A stretch of 64,000 nt of DNA from Papaver somniferum (taxonomy: Eukaryota; Streptophyta; Magnoliopsida; Ranunculales; Papaveraceae): assembly GCF_003573695.1 (NCBI RefSeq), contig NC_039359.1, positions 187,014,813 through 187,078,812 on the forward strand. The letters are read 5' to 3'. The notes under the pieces were generated by a model. It was given only the letters and a program-made list of their open reading frames with translations, ran no database searches and was not told where the DNA came from. Positions within the stretch are counted from its first letter, which is position 1, and each line of letters begins with the position of its first letter. The translations under genes were made by a program, and so were the position numbers. Shown in pieces: positions 33,118-46,425 of the stretch.

Positions 33118-34836
33118 ATGGCAGAATCCTTGACTCAAGATCAGATTGTAGAGTTTCAGGAAGTTTTTTGTCTTTTTGACAAAGATGGAGATGGTACGTA
33201 CTACTTTCAAGTTTCAAGATAACCTTATAGTCAGGCTGTCATTAGTATTTTTGATTGCTTTTTAATCTATCCTGTTGAGTTAATGAGGTTTGCTTGGATT
33301 CTGTCTTAATATTGACATTTATCTTTTATACTACTTCTTTGCATATCGTTTGGGACTCGTTTGGGATTAACCTTGGGTATTTAACTGTTTTGTTACGGGG
33401 ATCAAATATATATCATCTATGCTTGTAACAGTTCCATTAGATATATTTTGTTACTTATGGCATATCTGGGTTATGTACTTTAACATCTCTCTTTCTCAAT
33501 TGTCTTATACTCATTTACATAGATACTGCTCTACAGAATTTCGTTTTGCATATGGTGAGATATATTCATGATTAATGACCCTGAATTGGTTTGATTATGT
33601 AGGTTGCATTACCATTGAAGAATTAGCGACGGTTATTCGTTCTCTTGATCAAAACCCCACTGAAGAAGAGCTTCAAGACATGATAAAAGAAGTTGATGGA
33701 AATGGGAATGGAACTATTGAATTTGGAGAGTTCTTAAGTCTCATGGCAAGAAAAATGAAGGTAAACCCCCACCCAAAAATTTGATGTCGTCAACTGAAAA
33801 GTTATACTACAAATCGTTTTTTTTATATATTTTTTATTTATGCCCAATGAAAGGGAGAGGATTAATATATACAGCATAATAATTTTTGTTTATCTTTAAC
33901 TTAATTTATAAATAACAGGAGACTGATGCTGAAGAAGAGCTGCAAGAAGCTTTTAAAGTATTTGACAAGGATCAAAACGGATTCATTTCTGCTCCAGAGG
34001 TGAATATTACATATTTTAATCTACGTACATTTTTTTTATAGGTATTCATATATCGAGTATTAAAATTGAAATATTGATTAGCTTTGGATATAACTACTCA
34101 CCAACTTTATCCCCTGGTATTGATGTCTTTCTTACTGATGACATTATGAGGAGTTTAAACCTTATCATCATCATATACAGCTACCATTAATTATATAAGT
34201 TGGTTGAATAATGTTGTAATTACGCATAAACACAAATACATAGGAACAGCTCGAGTCACGTAATCCATTAGGTATGAGATAGGGAGAAACCGCGTCCCGT
34301 ACGATTAATTTGGCTAGTCCAAATGACCGGATGAAACAGAAAGAGTTTTCTTTTGTTGGTCAACAAAGAAATTGGTAAATCAGTTCGACTTAGTATATTG
34401 GTATCATCTATTAACTTTGTCACTGTATTCACCGGCTTTCCGATTGGAATTTAAACTTTGAAGTTCCCTTATAAAGTCTATTATAGGAAGAAACAAAAAC
34501 AGTGTACCAACGTGTGTAAGCATTTTTAATGGAGAACACTAAGTACCCATTGTCTCGTACAATGAGCATATTAGCTGGATTATGTAATTATATTAATTAC
34601 TATTTTGGAACTCGGACCGCTAACGCTTTTGTTTATAACTGCGAATTAGCTGTCTTAACTAAGATTAATTTAATTTCTGTTTTTTATTTTTATTTTTGTA
34701 GCTGAGGCACGTTATGATCAATCTTGGAGAAAAATTAACTGATGAAGAGGTGGATCAGATGATTAGGGAAGCGGATTTAGACGGCGATGGCCAAGTTAAT
34801 TATGAAGAATTCGTCAGGATGATGATGGCTGTTTAA
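33118..34836 (+). CDS. CML11: calmodulin-like protein (CML8/CML11 type), four exons
   Basis: Exons 33118-33193, 33603-33760, 33919-33999 and 34702-34836 join in frame (GT...AG introns, phases 1, 0, 0) to 149 residues, exactly calmodulin length. All four EF-hand loops are complete: [36 protein letters not shown] and [12 protein letters not shown]. The Cys at loop 1 position 7 is a plant calmodulin trait. The central linker reads [15 protein letters not shown] and the C-terminus MMMAV, without a prenylation or lipidation signal. It is a cytosolic or nuclear Ca2+ sensor that binds target proteins when loaded. Residues such as [16 protein letters not shown] place it with the CML8/CML11 group rather than conserved CaM; CML8 versus CML11 is uncertain. 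It is the only intact conventional host gene here. Confidence 0.93.
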
Positions 34837-37800
34837 TTAGTGTATCGGAATGATAAATTATTTCGATTATTTGGTATAAGGATGAAATTTGTAGGAAGAA
34901 ATATATGAATAATTCAATTTAATTCATTTTTTCTTTCCTTAAATTTAAGTAAGAATTACTGATATTGTAATCTTAGTTAACTACCAAGTTAAAAATAGGA
35001 AAATCATACTGTAATTTTTGACTTCGTAGTCCATGTAAGTTCACTGAATCAATACTATTACCTACAAATTTGTTTTTCTTAGGTGGGTATGATTACTCCG
35101 ATTGGGCTTAAATGTGCCATCATTTTGTCTAAGAACCTAAATGGATATTTATCCGAAGGCCTTTTGTCCCGGAATAAGTCCGGATTGGTTAGAGCTGGAA
35201 TGAATTTCCTCTCACGAAAAGTATGACAGATCCTATGCCGGCTTGCCAGCCTCATCACAACCCGTACTAAGGCAGGAGCAAATTTTTGGTACTTTCCGTG
35301 CCGCGTTCGTTTTGGTATAGAGGATGAAGTAGTCAAACTCTTGGCACCAAATGGACACCATCGTGCACAAATTGTTGGATCTTCCCCAAAGACCCAACAC
35401 AACAACCATTTTTAAATCAAGATCAACCTCGAAGTAAAATCTGTGAACTATCCTGATTTTCAAGAAAAAGATGGTGAATGCATATTTTGCATAATAGGTA
35501 GATGCCCTCCCTCATTTATTAGAGGTCAATATTTGCAATTATAACCATTTAAACTTTGTTAAGATTACAAGAACATTGTTTTCAAATACATACCAAATAA
35601 TTTTTCCTCCATAGCTGCTGATTCATCACAACGCTTTGTACTTTTCAGATGCATACCAAATATTTACATAAATCATAAATAGTACGGATATTACGTAACG
35701 AACAACTTTTCAAACCTGGTATCCTAAACCCTGAATGATAAGTAAATCTTCTTTAGTTTTATGCGATAGTCCTACAAAAACAGTGGGATTGTATGCGTAG
35801 GTGGATTACATTCTTCACCTGGATATTTCTCCCAATGTTGCAATCCAAAACAAGTCACATTTAAGCTCAATCATGTCAAACAGCGGTTCTAGGCTTCTAG
35901 CTCAATTGATCGATAATTATCAATTTCCCGAAGCATCGTGTAAGAGTAATATATATTTATATAATTTTATTATCTTTCCCATTACAAAGTTTGAAAGTAG
36001 GATTTTCAAGCTGAATAAAGTGACTTACCTTAGTATTGTTGAATAGATCTCCCAGGGTTTGCAGACTGGTTTGTAGTTCATTATGGTTTGGTGAGGTAAG
36101 CTAGATATTATGCTTAAAATGATATCAGTGGGTAACTTCTCCATATTACCAATTCGATGCACAAAGCAAAATGACACAATGAATGAAGGCTTATATCGTT
36201 CCAATCTAACCTAATCTAAATTCAATAACCACTCAAAATGAAAATATTATCTAGCTTTCCCATAATATATTAAGCAAAACTTTTAATAAATTGGTAAAGA
36301 AGAATAAATAGACTCTGAAAATCCCGACTAAAATTGTTCTTACATGTTGTTTAGATCCACTAGCCATCCATCTCTCTGCTATCAGTTACAAGTATGAAAT
36401 CGGCAACCATGGCAGATAAGTTATAAAATCTGTTCACTTTTAAACTCCAACCCAAATTGCAGTGCTTAGATTGGGCAACCAACAATCACAGATATCAATA
36501 AAAACATCCATCTTTAGATGATATGCTGGTTCTTAAAGCAGACTTTGTAGGAAAAAAACATAAATTTGAAGAATCATGTCAATAGACAGATAATTCACTT
36601 ATCTAAATGTGAATGTCGCAGGCTTTGTACCAATAAATATGATGCAAGTATAAACAGGGATGGTGTCAACTTCAATATCTGTAATTTAAGAGGAACCATA
36701 ATACATTTAATGACTTTAAAACCTAGGAGGGAGGTGAATCCAAATGGGGTCTGGTTATACAATTTACAGATGGAGTATTTGGATTAATGGTTTTCTCAAA
36801 ATGAAGCATGACAATTACAAAAAAGTATACACTGCAGTTCAGAAACTACCCCTTGTCTGAAGCAATGCATAACTTGTATTTTATAATCACAATATTAATG
36901 CACATGGCATGATGGAAAACCTATTACAGTGTAACTATCACAAACTTTGATTCTAATATGCTTATAAATGTTAGACATCATAACAAATGATATAAAATTG
37001 AACACCAGCCAAAAACTAGGGATTTAAACATCAGTAGCAAAGCATATGCAAAAATAAAAGAGAAATATCATACATCAAAGGATAATAGTTGAATATCAAA
37101 AGATTAACTAACTTTTCCTTTTAAGTGTTTACCGATTACAAAATTGTATTACGCGCAAAGGAATCTTGATATAAAGAGGAAAGATATGGTCAATCCATGA
37201 TGCTGATGCTGGTACTGTATATATGTCGTAACTCATAACACAATATTGATCGATCAATAAAAAAGAAGTAAAAGTCCACAATATCAAATGGAAATAACAT
37301 ATATATCACAAGGAAAAATTGGTTGATCGGTAAGAAAGTGATAGATTCCAATATCTGCATGCATTGAGTGCTATACAAATTTTTTCATATGCCACTCTTG
37401 TGAAGTCTGTTTATATTTACTGTAAGTTTGGGTTTTATCTGTTGTTGCATGAAGTAGTAATTAAGCTAAGAGAGCAAATTCGATCCATCAAATGTATCTA
37501 AGAGTTTCTGTAAGTTTTATAGTACTATTATTCATATGAACATCATCGCATAAAACTGAATGTTATACGAATTAAGCTTAACTTTCTAACTTGACATCAG
37601 ACGCGCAAACATACCCATCATGGAATCGCTTTTTACTATGAGATTTTGTAGTGCTTTAGAACACTTAAGGAACAAGTACATATAAAGTGTAAAACATTCC
37701 GAAACTGACTTTACAATATTGTTGATGGTGGATTTTTGACAAAGGTTAAAATCGTAAAATCTTAATTTTGCATGTTTCTGACATGCTTCAGACACTATGT

Positions 37801-37940
37801 TAAATTCATATTTTAGGATGCAGGCGTGAAAGATCATGTCATATCTGACTGAGTGTACATCCTCTCATAGCAGGCATGAATATGCGATTCGTAAAGCCTC
37901 TCAACTTAGATTTCGACACGTCACATATTTCATCAACACT
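34837..37940. other. intergenic DNA downstream of the CML gene
   Basis: It begins with the probable 3' UTR. Overlapping minus frames at 35079-35463 (up to 108 codons) have no recognised domain, but GC content is higher than in the surroundings, so they may be an old transposon or gene remnant. The rest is AT-rich without supported features. Confidence 0.4.
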
Positions 37941-37959
37941 TCTATATAGAATCGAAAAT

Positions 37960-38440
37960 GATTGGACGTCTCCTAAACATATTGCATGCTAGTATAGAGC
38001 GTTAACGTCCTCAGAATGTCGTAATGTTCCCTGACTATATAGAATGAACATGTATAGAATCTCAATGATTGGACGGCTCCTAGACATATTGCATGCTAGT
38101 ATAGAGCGTTAACGTCTTCAGGATGTTACAATGTTCTTCCCTGGATATACAAAATTAATATTCAGAACGAGTATGATGTCGTTATCATCTCATACCTCGA
38201 TTCTCGAATAAACACAACACTCCTAGACATATTGCACGCTAGTATAGAGTAACTCATAGATTATAGCGCAACATTCATCAATTGAATTCCTAGAAAATAA
38301 TATATTTTATCTCATTACTATGTTTCATGGCTTATTCTCAGCTGAATTCCATGAATTAGTAATAGATATTCAATCTATCTCATTACTCCGTTTTATGGCT
38401 TATTCTCAGCTGGATTCCGTGAATTAGTAATAGATATTCA
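37960..38440. repeat. short tandem duplications
   Basis: Two copies about 107 bp apart start GATTGGACG and contain ACATATTGCATGCTAGTATAG, with a third partial copy at 38221. A second pair at about 38330-38440 shares GAATTAGTAATAGATATTCA. They may be part of an LTR, but no LTR ends were found. Confidence 0.6.
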
Positions 38441-38639
38441 CTTTTTGGGCATTTGAGCCGGCACCGATTAAGCCCCGAGAAAATAGTGCGAGTGTACTTA
38501 ACAATGATGCACGAACGAGCATTAAATATGCATAGGTGAGCAGCTAAATGCATAAGCGAACACTCAAAAATATGGACGAATGAGGAAACATATGCAACAT
38601 AGGAAAGGAAAATAATAATAAAAAATAAATAAAGAAGAG

Positions 38640-39300
38640 GAGCACACGAGACTGGGACCACACGTCGGCCGATCATGCCTCCATGGCCGGTCCTACGCCT
38701 TCCCTTTTATTTATTTTATTATTTTCCTTATCTCATGAAAACTACTTTGTTTGAGCAAACTTCCTCGCTTGAGCAAAACTCCTAGTTTCTCCATATTTCC
38801 TCACATGATGAAAAAATAATATAAAATAGGAAAGAACGTCAAGAGACCGGGCCCACTGGTCGGCCGGCCATGCCTTGGCCGGTCCCACGCCTCTCCAATT
38901 TCTTATTTTATTATTTTTACTTCTCTCATCTCATGAAACTTCTTCGTTTGAGCAAAAACTTGATTTTTTCACATTTCTCAAATATTGCTCAAATTACCAA
39001 AAATTCAAATGGTCACACGACCATCAGGACTTCTCACGGAAAATATTAAAATATCATTAATTAATATTCTCTCAATATTGGTCGCACGAGCAAAGTTTTA
39101 CTTGCTCATTCAAGCAAAATCGAGAGTTTCAATCAAGATCAAACTCTTCTCAAAATCCAAAATATTGCTTGAATGCGCACCAGAAAATATCAAAATTCTC
39201 AGAATTGAGTCACGATCAATATAGTGACATGGTCATGCCACCTTGACCTACCAAGGTCGGCCCTTTGACTTGCAAAATGTCGGTGCCGTATCTGGTAAAA
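38640..39300. repeat. LTR-like repeat with GGCCGGTCC units
   Basis: Two copies about 198 bp apart share CATGCC, TGGCCGGTCC and ACGCC, followed by TTATTTTATTATTTT and CTCATGAAA and then GTTTGAGCAAA. The composition resembles a plant retrotransposon LTR. No primer site, polypurine tract or terminal TG/CA pair was identified. A C-rich run follows at 39380-39393. Confidence 0.4.
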
Positions 39301-40734
39301 GATAATCAAAAATATATTTATCGGAAGAATAACTTGCATATGATTGATCAATAAAACATATCCGGAGTTTTGAAATCCCCCCCCCCCACCCCCAATCAAT
39401 AAGATATTAAATATTCATAGTCTTTGGAATAAACTTAATCACAAAATCAAGGTAAATAAGGTTTCAAGGCTGAAGAAAATTCGAAAGCAAACCATTGCAA
39501 GGTACTCAGCAGCTGCTTGTGATAAATAGGTTCAGGTACTGTTTCTGTGTAGCTTCTTCTCTTTTATGGATTTCGCAGAACAGGTTGCAGGCCCTGAAAC
39601 GGTGGAAAAGAGGTAGGTTATCATGTGTTTCTGCGCCTCCATTTATATCTTTTCTGCCCTGCAATTGCGTATGGGGAAATTAGGATAAGGCCCCACCCAT
39701 GGGTTACCCATAATATTAGGCCCCTAATTAAAGATATTTATTATCAGACCCCAAATTAAATATAATTTTATTTAAATCCAAAATGACTAGATTAGCCCCG
39801 AGTATATAAATGTCCTACGCCATTGTCTCTCAAACGAACTAGAAAAACATTTGTTTGGGAGATAGAAAATATATCTCATCTTCCCCAAAACCAAATCTAA
39901 AACAAAAAAATCGAAAAACCTTAATAAAAAATCAATCAAATATACTCAAAATAAACATCAAAACTCCCCGAAAACCCAAAAGAAATAAAAAATCATGAGA
40001 GAAAAAAGAGCTAATCGATGAAGACGAAGAAGATACGAAATTAACAGGTACATTTCTTTTGATTTAGATGTTGTTTTATGGTTTATTGTTGATTGATTTT
40101 CTTCTTGTTGTTGATTCTGATGTTGTGTGTTGACTTTGAATATAAATTTGTTGATCTAGGGTTTCATATTTGTTTTTCGATTAATCGATGTTCATGTTGG
40201 TTCTGATACTTCATGTCGATTTTTGTTACAAAAATATAGAGATTAATATTATACCATGAATGTGATTATAATTAGTATTTATTTGTTGTTTAATTTTAAA
40301 GTGATTGTTGCTGGTGGTGGTTATAATGGTTATGGTGGCGATTTTATATGAGAAGTTCTATGTTGATTAGCTTGTATTTCTGGTTATGACACTCCTCATA
40401 CAGTGATGGTGGTGGTGGTTATAGGAGTATTCATGGTGTCGGTGGTAGTGGTGGTGGTGGATCTAGTGAAAGTGATATTGGAGTGAAATCAGTTGTTTGA
40501 AAGTGAAGAACGAAGATCAACATCAAGTGATCCTCCTAAAAAATTTGATTTCAAAGTAATGCTTTGTGTTATTTTATTATTTGTCTACATTGAGTGATTA
40601 TCTTGTTTCTACATTGAATATTATGCTTAAATTTGTATTTATTATTAATGATCTTGTTCAATCAAATGCAATTTTGTTCTAGATATTGGTTTTCTTTGTC
40701 TGCAACTGTAATTTTGTTATCGTAAAATGACTTT
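39300..40734. other. intergenic DNA with GGT-rich tract
   Basis: 39690-39780 contains GGCCCC/GGGCC-type words (ATAAGGCCCCACCC) that could be an element end, without a matching partner in the window. 40310-40480 is rich in GGTGGT, giving spurious glycine codons. No gene supported. Confidence 0.4.
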
Positions 40735-41560
40735 TGTTATGTGATGATGTACAACATGTGTAACTTTCGTCTACACATTCAATTAGTGTGTGTAACTTTC
40801 ATCTCCACATCTACTTAACATGTGCATCTTGCGTATACACATCCAGTAAGCATGTTTAACTTGTATATACACATCCAATTCGCATGTGTAACTTCAAGTT
40901 ACATATAAATATAACTCGTTCCAGTTCTGAGTCTGTTTTTTCTTTCAATTATCATGTGTAACTTTCGTCTACACATCCAATTAGCATGTCTAATTTGCAT
41001 TTGTACATCCATATAGCTTATGTACTTGATTCCGAGATTTTCCAGGTCTGAGTCTGTTTTTTCTCTCTCTTTAATTAGCATGTGTAACTTGCATCTACAC
41101 ATCCAATTAGCATGTGTTACCTTCATCTACACATCCATATAGCTTGTGTATTTGATTCGGGGTTTTTTCTAGCTCTGAGTTTATTTTTTTCGAGTTATCA
41201 TGTGTAACTTTCATCTACATATCCACTTAGCATGTGTAACTTGCATCTACACATCCAATAATCTAAACATCCAATTCGCACGTGTAACTCGCAGTTACAC
41301 ACCAAATATAGCTTGTTCAGGTTCTGAGTCTGTTTTTTCTTTTAACTAGCATGTGTAACTTTCGTTTACACATCCAATTAGCATGCGTATCTTTCCTTTA
41401 CACATACATATAGCTTGTGTACTTGATTTCATGTTTTTCCAGGTCTGAGTAGGTTTTTTTTTCAATTAGCATGTGTAATAAGTTGCAACTACATCATCCT
41501 ATTAGTATGTGTAACTTTCTTCTGTACATTCAATTAGCATGTGTAACCAAATACATTTTT
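40735..41560. repeat. TGTGTAA hairpin array (third type)
   Basis: About twenty imperfect units of 35-40 bp with consensus GCATGTGTAACTT, a spacer, CTACACATCCAATTA. GTGTAA and TTACAC-like words form a short dyad in most units. Interspersed are three copies of CAGGTCTGAGT-like segments followed by TTTTTTC. Smaller blocks of the same array occur at 45900-46020 and 46320-46425. Confidence 0.75.
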
Positions 41561-42224
41561 ATTCATTCCAACTCTCATTTTTATTCATCCAAAAGATTCT
41601 CAAGTACAAATTGTATGAACAAAATTTTGAATTTGGGTCATAATCTAATAACTCATTCTTGCTGCTAAAGCAATAACAGACTAATGCAAAAAAAAAGAGC
41701 CAAAAAGACTTGTGATGTCTGTGTAACAAAAAAAAAGATCACTTGCATCTTTAAACCCTGGTAGATTTGTTGGAAGTTTCAATGTTCCTATTCTTAAAAC
41801 ACCGGACTTGGAAACCTTGAGACTCTTGTGCACAACAGTTAACCTTGCAAAATCTGCACACTTCAAGTTCATTCTGTAAAAGTTACCGACAACCTGAAGA
41901 ATAACAACAAACAATCAGCTTTAATGAGGTTAAAAGAACAGTACACTCAGCTTAATACTTCAAAAGCTAATAATCCTACCAACACTTACCCTCTATAAAA
42001 CAGAACTCTTGTACAAACTCCTAAACTCTGATGGCATCATACTTAATGCATGCAGTAAGAAAAGCAAACAAATACACCCGAACACCAAAATTCCGAACAT
42101 ACAGACATATACACGTGATTGATAGTTTAACGAATCAGTAGTACTAGTACCAACACTACTTACAATTTTTCTGATGAATCAGCTGTCTTTAGAACTACCT
42201 TCCAGCAAATGGATTGTGTCAAAG

Positions 42225-45200
42225 TGATAGGTGTTGTAAACATCTACTTTTATATCTAGTATTTATGCTTTCTTTGCGAGTTTTCATGTAAATTATGTAT
42301 CTTATATTTGAATTTGAGTTATTAGGTGGAATGAAGTCGTTTGGAGCAAAAGAAGGAGAAATCATTCATTTGGAGCAAAAAGGAACAAAAAGGTCAATTC
42401 AATGGCGGGCGAAACTTGGATCCAGCTAAGGTTATGTTGCACAAGGAGGTGAAGAAAACTGTCGTGACTGACAGATGAGTTGATTAGAGACTTAGGCTGT
42501 CGGTTATTCGGAACCGACAAGCCATATATATGCTTGGTGGTCCTTATCAATTTGCGGGTGCCAATATGAAATTCAACCATTACAACCCTGAAATCGTTGT
42601 TCTCCTCTTCATTACATCATACCTGGAATTCAGAAAAGAGAGTAAAAGAGGTGATGCTGCAGTTACAGATCGAGAAGGAACTGTTGATTGTTGAATGGAA
42701 ATTTCAGCCAAGAACATCTTGCTGCTGATTGATTGATGATGGCTATAAGGTTATGACAGAACAGATCGAGGGTTTACTGTGGTGGAAGAATTGAATTCTG
42801 AAATGTGGTGAATTTGTTTTGGTTAATGTCTGAGTTTGCTGAGAAGAATCCAGGGTTGAATTCAGCTGGAGCAAGGAATTGGAGAGATGGGTTTGTTCTA
42901 GATTCGAATCACTGAAGAATTGGAAGGAATGAAGTTTGTTTCCTTGGATTTAGGTCAACTGGTTGGCAGTGAAGAAATTGAGTTAGGGTTCGATTCAGAT
43001 TTGGGAGAAGATGGAAGAATCAGAGAATGGGTCTCTTGTGATTTCAAGTTTGGCTGAGAATTGCAGCCGTAGAGGGCAATTGAGCTGAAATGGGTACTGT
43101 GGTTGCAGGTGATGGAGTTGTAGAGAAGGGTCTGGTGGTACAAGAAGCTACAGGTGCTTTAGATGGGAGTAATGGAATTGAAGCTACAAAAGATATGAGC
43201 TTGATGCAGTGTTGCATAAGGAGATGAAACTGGTGAGATGCAGCTGCAAGTTGTGCAAGGCAGAATGTTATTGCAGAATGAGTTGCAGGTGTTGATGCTG
43301 CCGCAAGCATGGAAATGAGCTGTTACTGATAGGATGAAGCCTAGTAAAGAAGGGAAAGCACTGGAACTAATTGATGGAGTCGGAGATGGAACTGAGATGG
43401 AACAGGGAATGAGTTAAGCTACTATAGTTGATGGGTTTGAGGTTGAATCTGGTGCTATGGATGCAGCTGCAGTTGAGTGCCTGAAATAAATTAGTTGCCG
43501 TTGATTCGATTACAGAGAATGAAACTGGTGGTATCGATTGTACTGCAATGAAGAGAAGGGGGAGGTGGTGCTGCGAAGCTGAGTTGCTGTTGCTTTAGGT
43601 GCAGTTCTGAAGCGGCAAATCAAAAAGAAGAAATGGGTTCAAATCTGCAGGTTTGCAAGTCTGATGCAGTGGTGGAGTAACTGTGATGCTGTGTCGAATG
43701 GGGTTTGCTTGTGGTACTGAAGCTGAAAGAATGGTGGTGCTCAAGTCTGATGTGAGGTTCTGGTGGGTGTTACAGGTGATAATGAATGTGCTTGCTGCCA
43801 TGGTTTGTATGCATGAAATGAAGCCTAGGCTTGGTAAATGAATGAATGGGTTTGCAATGAAAGGTTGATGCAGTTTGAGTCGCAGCTGCAAACTAGTGTT
43901 GGCGCAGCACGGAAATGGCTAGAATGGGTTGGAGCTGGAATTGCAAGTAGATGAACACTGCAGGGTTGAATACAGGCAGTGTTGTGGTTGTTATCTGAGA
44001 ATGGAAGTGAAGCTGCTGCTATGTAGGGCTGAGTTGCAGCTGTCGTGGGGAGCTTAAGTTTGCTGTGACAGTGCGGTCGAGCCGAGAAGCTGAAAATTGG
44101 TCTGTGTATGAATTGCAGGTGAAGGGTTGTTGTTGCTGGGGCAGTACAATGGTGTTGACGGTGCTGTCTAAACAGTGAACTGGCTAGGCTTGTAACTTGC
44201 AGGAGGTTGTGCTGATGAACAAGAGAAGAATGTGTTGTTGGCCTTGATTAAGAACTGGTGAATGTTTGCTATTGGTTACTATGGATGTTGTTGGGTTGCT
44301 GGTTGTTAACCAAGAATTGAGCAGTTGTTGGTGGAACTGTAAATAGGAGCTGATAGGGTTAGCACCTGAACCTGAAATGCAAGATGCTGGTATTGGTTTC
44401 CATGGGACTCATGAGTATGCTCGACGGTTTATTTTGGAGAGCAGTCTGGGCAGTGATGGTGGTAATGAGACGATATTGCAGCTGAGCTGAACTGCGCAAC
44501 TGGAGTTTGGAATTGGCTGAAGGAAGGGTTCTTTTGTGTGCAGTGGAGTTGCAGTTGTGGTTCGATGGCTGGAGGATTTGGCTGCAATGGAGATTGAAGG
44601 TAACGAAGTGGAAACAATGCAGGGGAGGACTCAAAGTAGGCATGATATGGCCTGGAATCGACAGAACTCGTCTGTAGTCGGAGTTCGGAGAGTTGACTCA
44701 CCGATCCAGGTTTGGCTCAAATGGACTTGGACTGTATTTGACTGGGCTTGGCTAATGGGCTGTGAGAGAAATATTTGGAGTCGGGAGCAGAATTGAAAAG
44801 TCATATAAGAGGGTTCGAGAACACCACAGAAAAAGGATATAATCTTCTTCACTACTTTTTGCCTAGGGTTTAGAACATGATGGCTTTTCTATTCCTTCTT
44901 GTGATGAACTCCATGAACATGTGTAGCTAATTATCTTTTGGTTAAAGAATAAGTTGGATTTTCAAACATGGGTTGTGCTCAATAAATTAGTTTTGTCTCA
45001 TATTTTATCGATTATGATTCGCTAAAAATATCGCCATATATGATTGATTGTTAGTTTTGTCAAGTTACAAATTGGTAGAACTCGTAATCATATATATTGT
45101 TGGTTTAGGTTTTATTATACGTAAACGTGATACACCTTGAATACAAGTAGCATAATTGTGATTATTGCTTGTAGTGATACATCCTAGTAGTCACAAGTGA

Positions 45201-45722
45201 GTCATAACCTTTGTTAAATCGGATTAGTGCTTTTACACGTTCGATTGCTTTGATTGGCCTGATTTCATAGAACTTAATGCATCTAGGGATTTAAACTTGA
45301 TTAGTGCTTTTACACGTTAGGTTGTTCTCTAAAGTAGAATCCATACTCGCATCTTTTGATGTGTTTGCTGATGAAAATAAGAGATTTGCGGGATATACTT
45401 GCGATCAAGGTATCTTAGGGCCTTTGACAAAAGAGAGATTAAATATCAATTCTAGTTATTGTTAGAAAGCATGTGAGTGAAAGAAAACGAAATCCTTAAC
45501 CAATATCTTTATATCCTTGATTCGTGTTTATTTCTTTGTTTGCTTTTATTTTATTTTAGTACATAAAAATCAGAAAACCCCCCATTGGTATTTATAGGAA
45601 ACCGAAACAATTTGACAACCTTAGTTCTCTTTGTGGGAACGATCCTTTCTTGCCCTTGCTATATTATATATTTCGAGTAGTAAGAAAGTTTAATTTATTT
45701 TTAACGCATACGACAACGATCA
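42225..45722 (+). mobile_element. solo LTR, 3.5 kb, with CAAAG target duplication
   Basis: TGATAGGTGTTGTAAAC starts the LTR and ...CGACAACGATCA ends it. CAAAG precedes it (42220-42224) and follows it (45723-45727). No interior or second LTR is present, so it is the product of LTR-LTR recombination. Plant gypsy LTR words near the right end (CTTTGTGGGAACGATCC) and a TATAAGA box at 44804-44810 fix the orientation as plus. The low-complexity GCAGCTG/GTTGCAG-rich middle resembles the LTR of element C in composition. Short minus frames inside are not genes. Confidence 0.85.
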
Positions 45723-45899
45723 CAAAGCCATGTCTGCAGTGAACATAAAAATATGAGGTCAATTCATAAAATGTCGCATCCTTGACAAGATGGTTAAGCA
45801 ATATAGACTATGCATCTTATAGTATAACTTACAGTGCCTTCCAATCTGCAAGATATCCCTTTCCATAAGAGCTTGCAACATATAAAACACAGGCTTTAT

Positions 45900-46425
45900 A
45901 CCCATCCAATTAGCATGTGTAACTATGACTTACACATCTAATTAGCATGTGTAACTAGTAGCAACCATCCATTTAGCTTGTGTAGCTAGAAGTTACACAT
46001 CCATAGTTTACCTACGCTAGTTTCACATTAGACTAACAAATGCCTAAGCATACATTTTCAATTGTAAAGAGCAAAGGATCTTCACTGCTCACCTTGTCAG
46101 TAGCCAACATCCTTATCTATCCAGGCTTAAACTGCTAGAATATTCTGAAGCTTTGATAAATGTTCATGCTTCTCATAGTAAGCTAGTGTCATGTCAATGT
46201 GCGCTAACAACATCAAGACCTGCATAGACATCAATTGATCCACAAAAAGATTATAATTATTTATAAATTACTTTCTTAGAAATATTTATTGAGATAACAA
46301 TCGTATAAAAACTCCTAAAACAAGCATGTGTAATCAGCTGGTACACATACAAAATGCATGTGTAATTGGGAGTTACACATACATATGGCATGTGTAATCA
46401 ACAATTACATATGTCGTATCAATGT
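45900..46425. repeat. TGTGTAA hairpin units, right-hand blocks
   Basis: 45905-46005 has GCATGTGTAACTATGACTTA, a CACATC tail and two more units. 46322-46415 has GCATGTGTAATCAGCTGGTA with an ACACAT tail, plus two more. These are the same units as 40735-41560. The intervening 46020-46320 holds an exon-like piece of the decayed gene region. Confidence 0.7.

Noticed and set aside
35079..35463. Two overlapping minus-strand frames as a gene
   Set aside because: No recognised motif, no start or splice context, and overlap in different phases; likely remnant or chance.
40310..40480. Glycine-rich protein gene
   Set aside because: A GGTGGT low-complexity tract with stops in all frames over short distance.
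43044..44852. Minus-strand frames of 73-98 codons
   Set aside because: They lie wholly within the solo LTR and reflect its GCAGCTG-rich composition.
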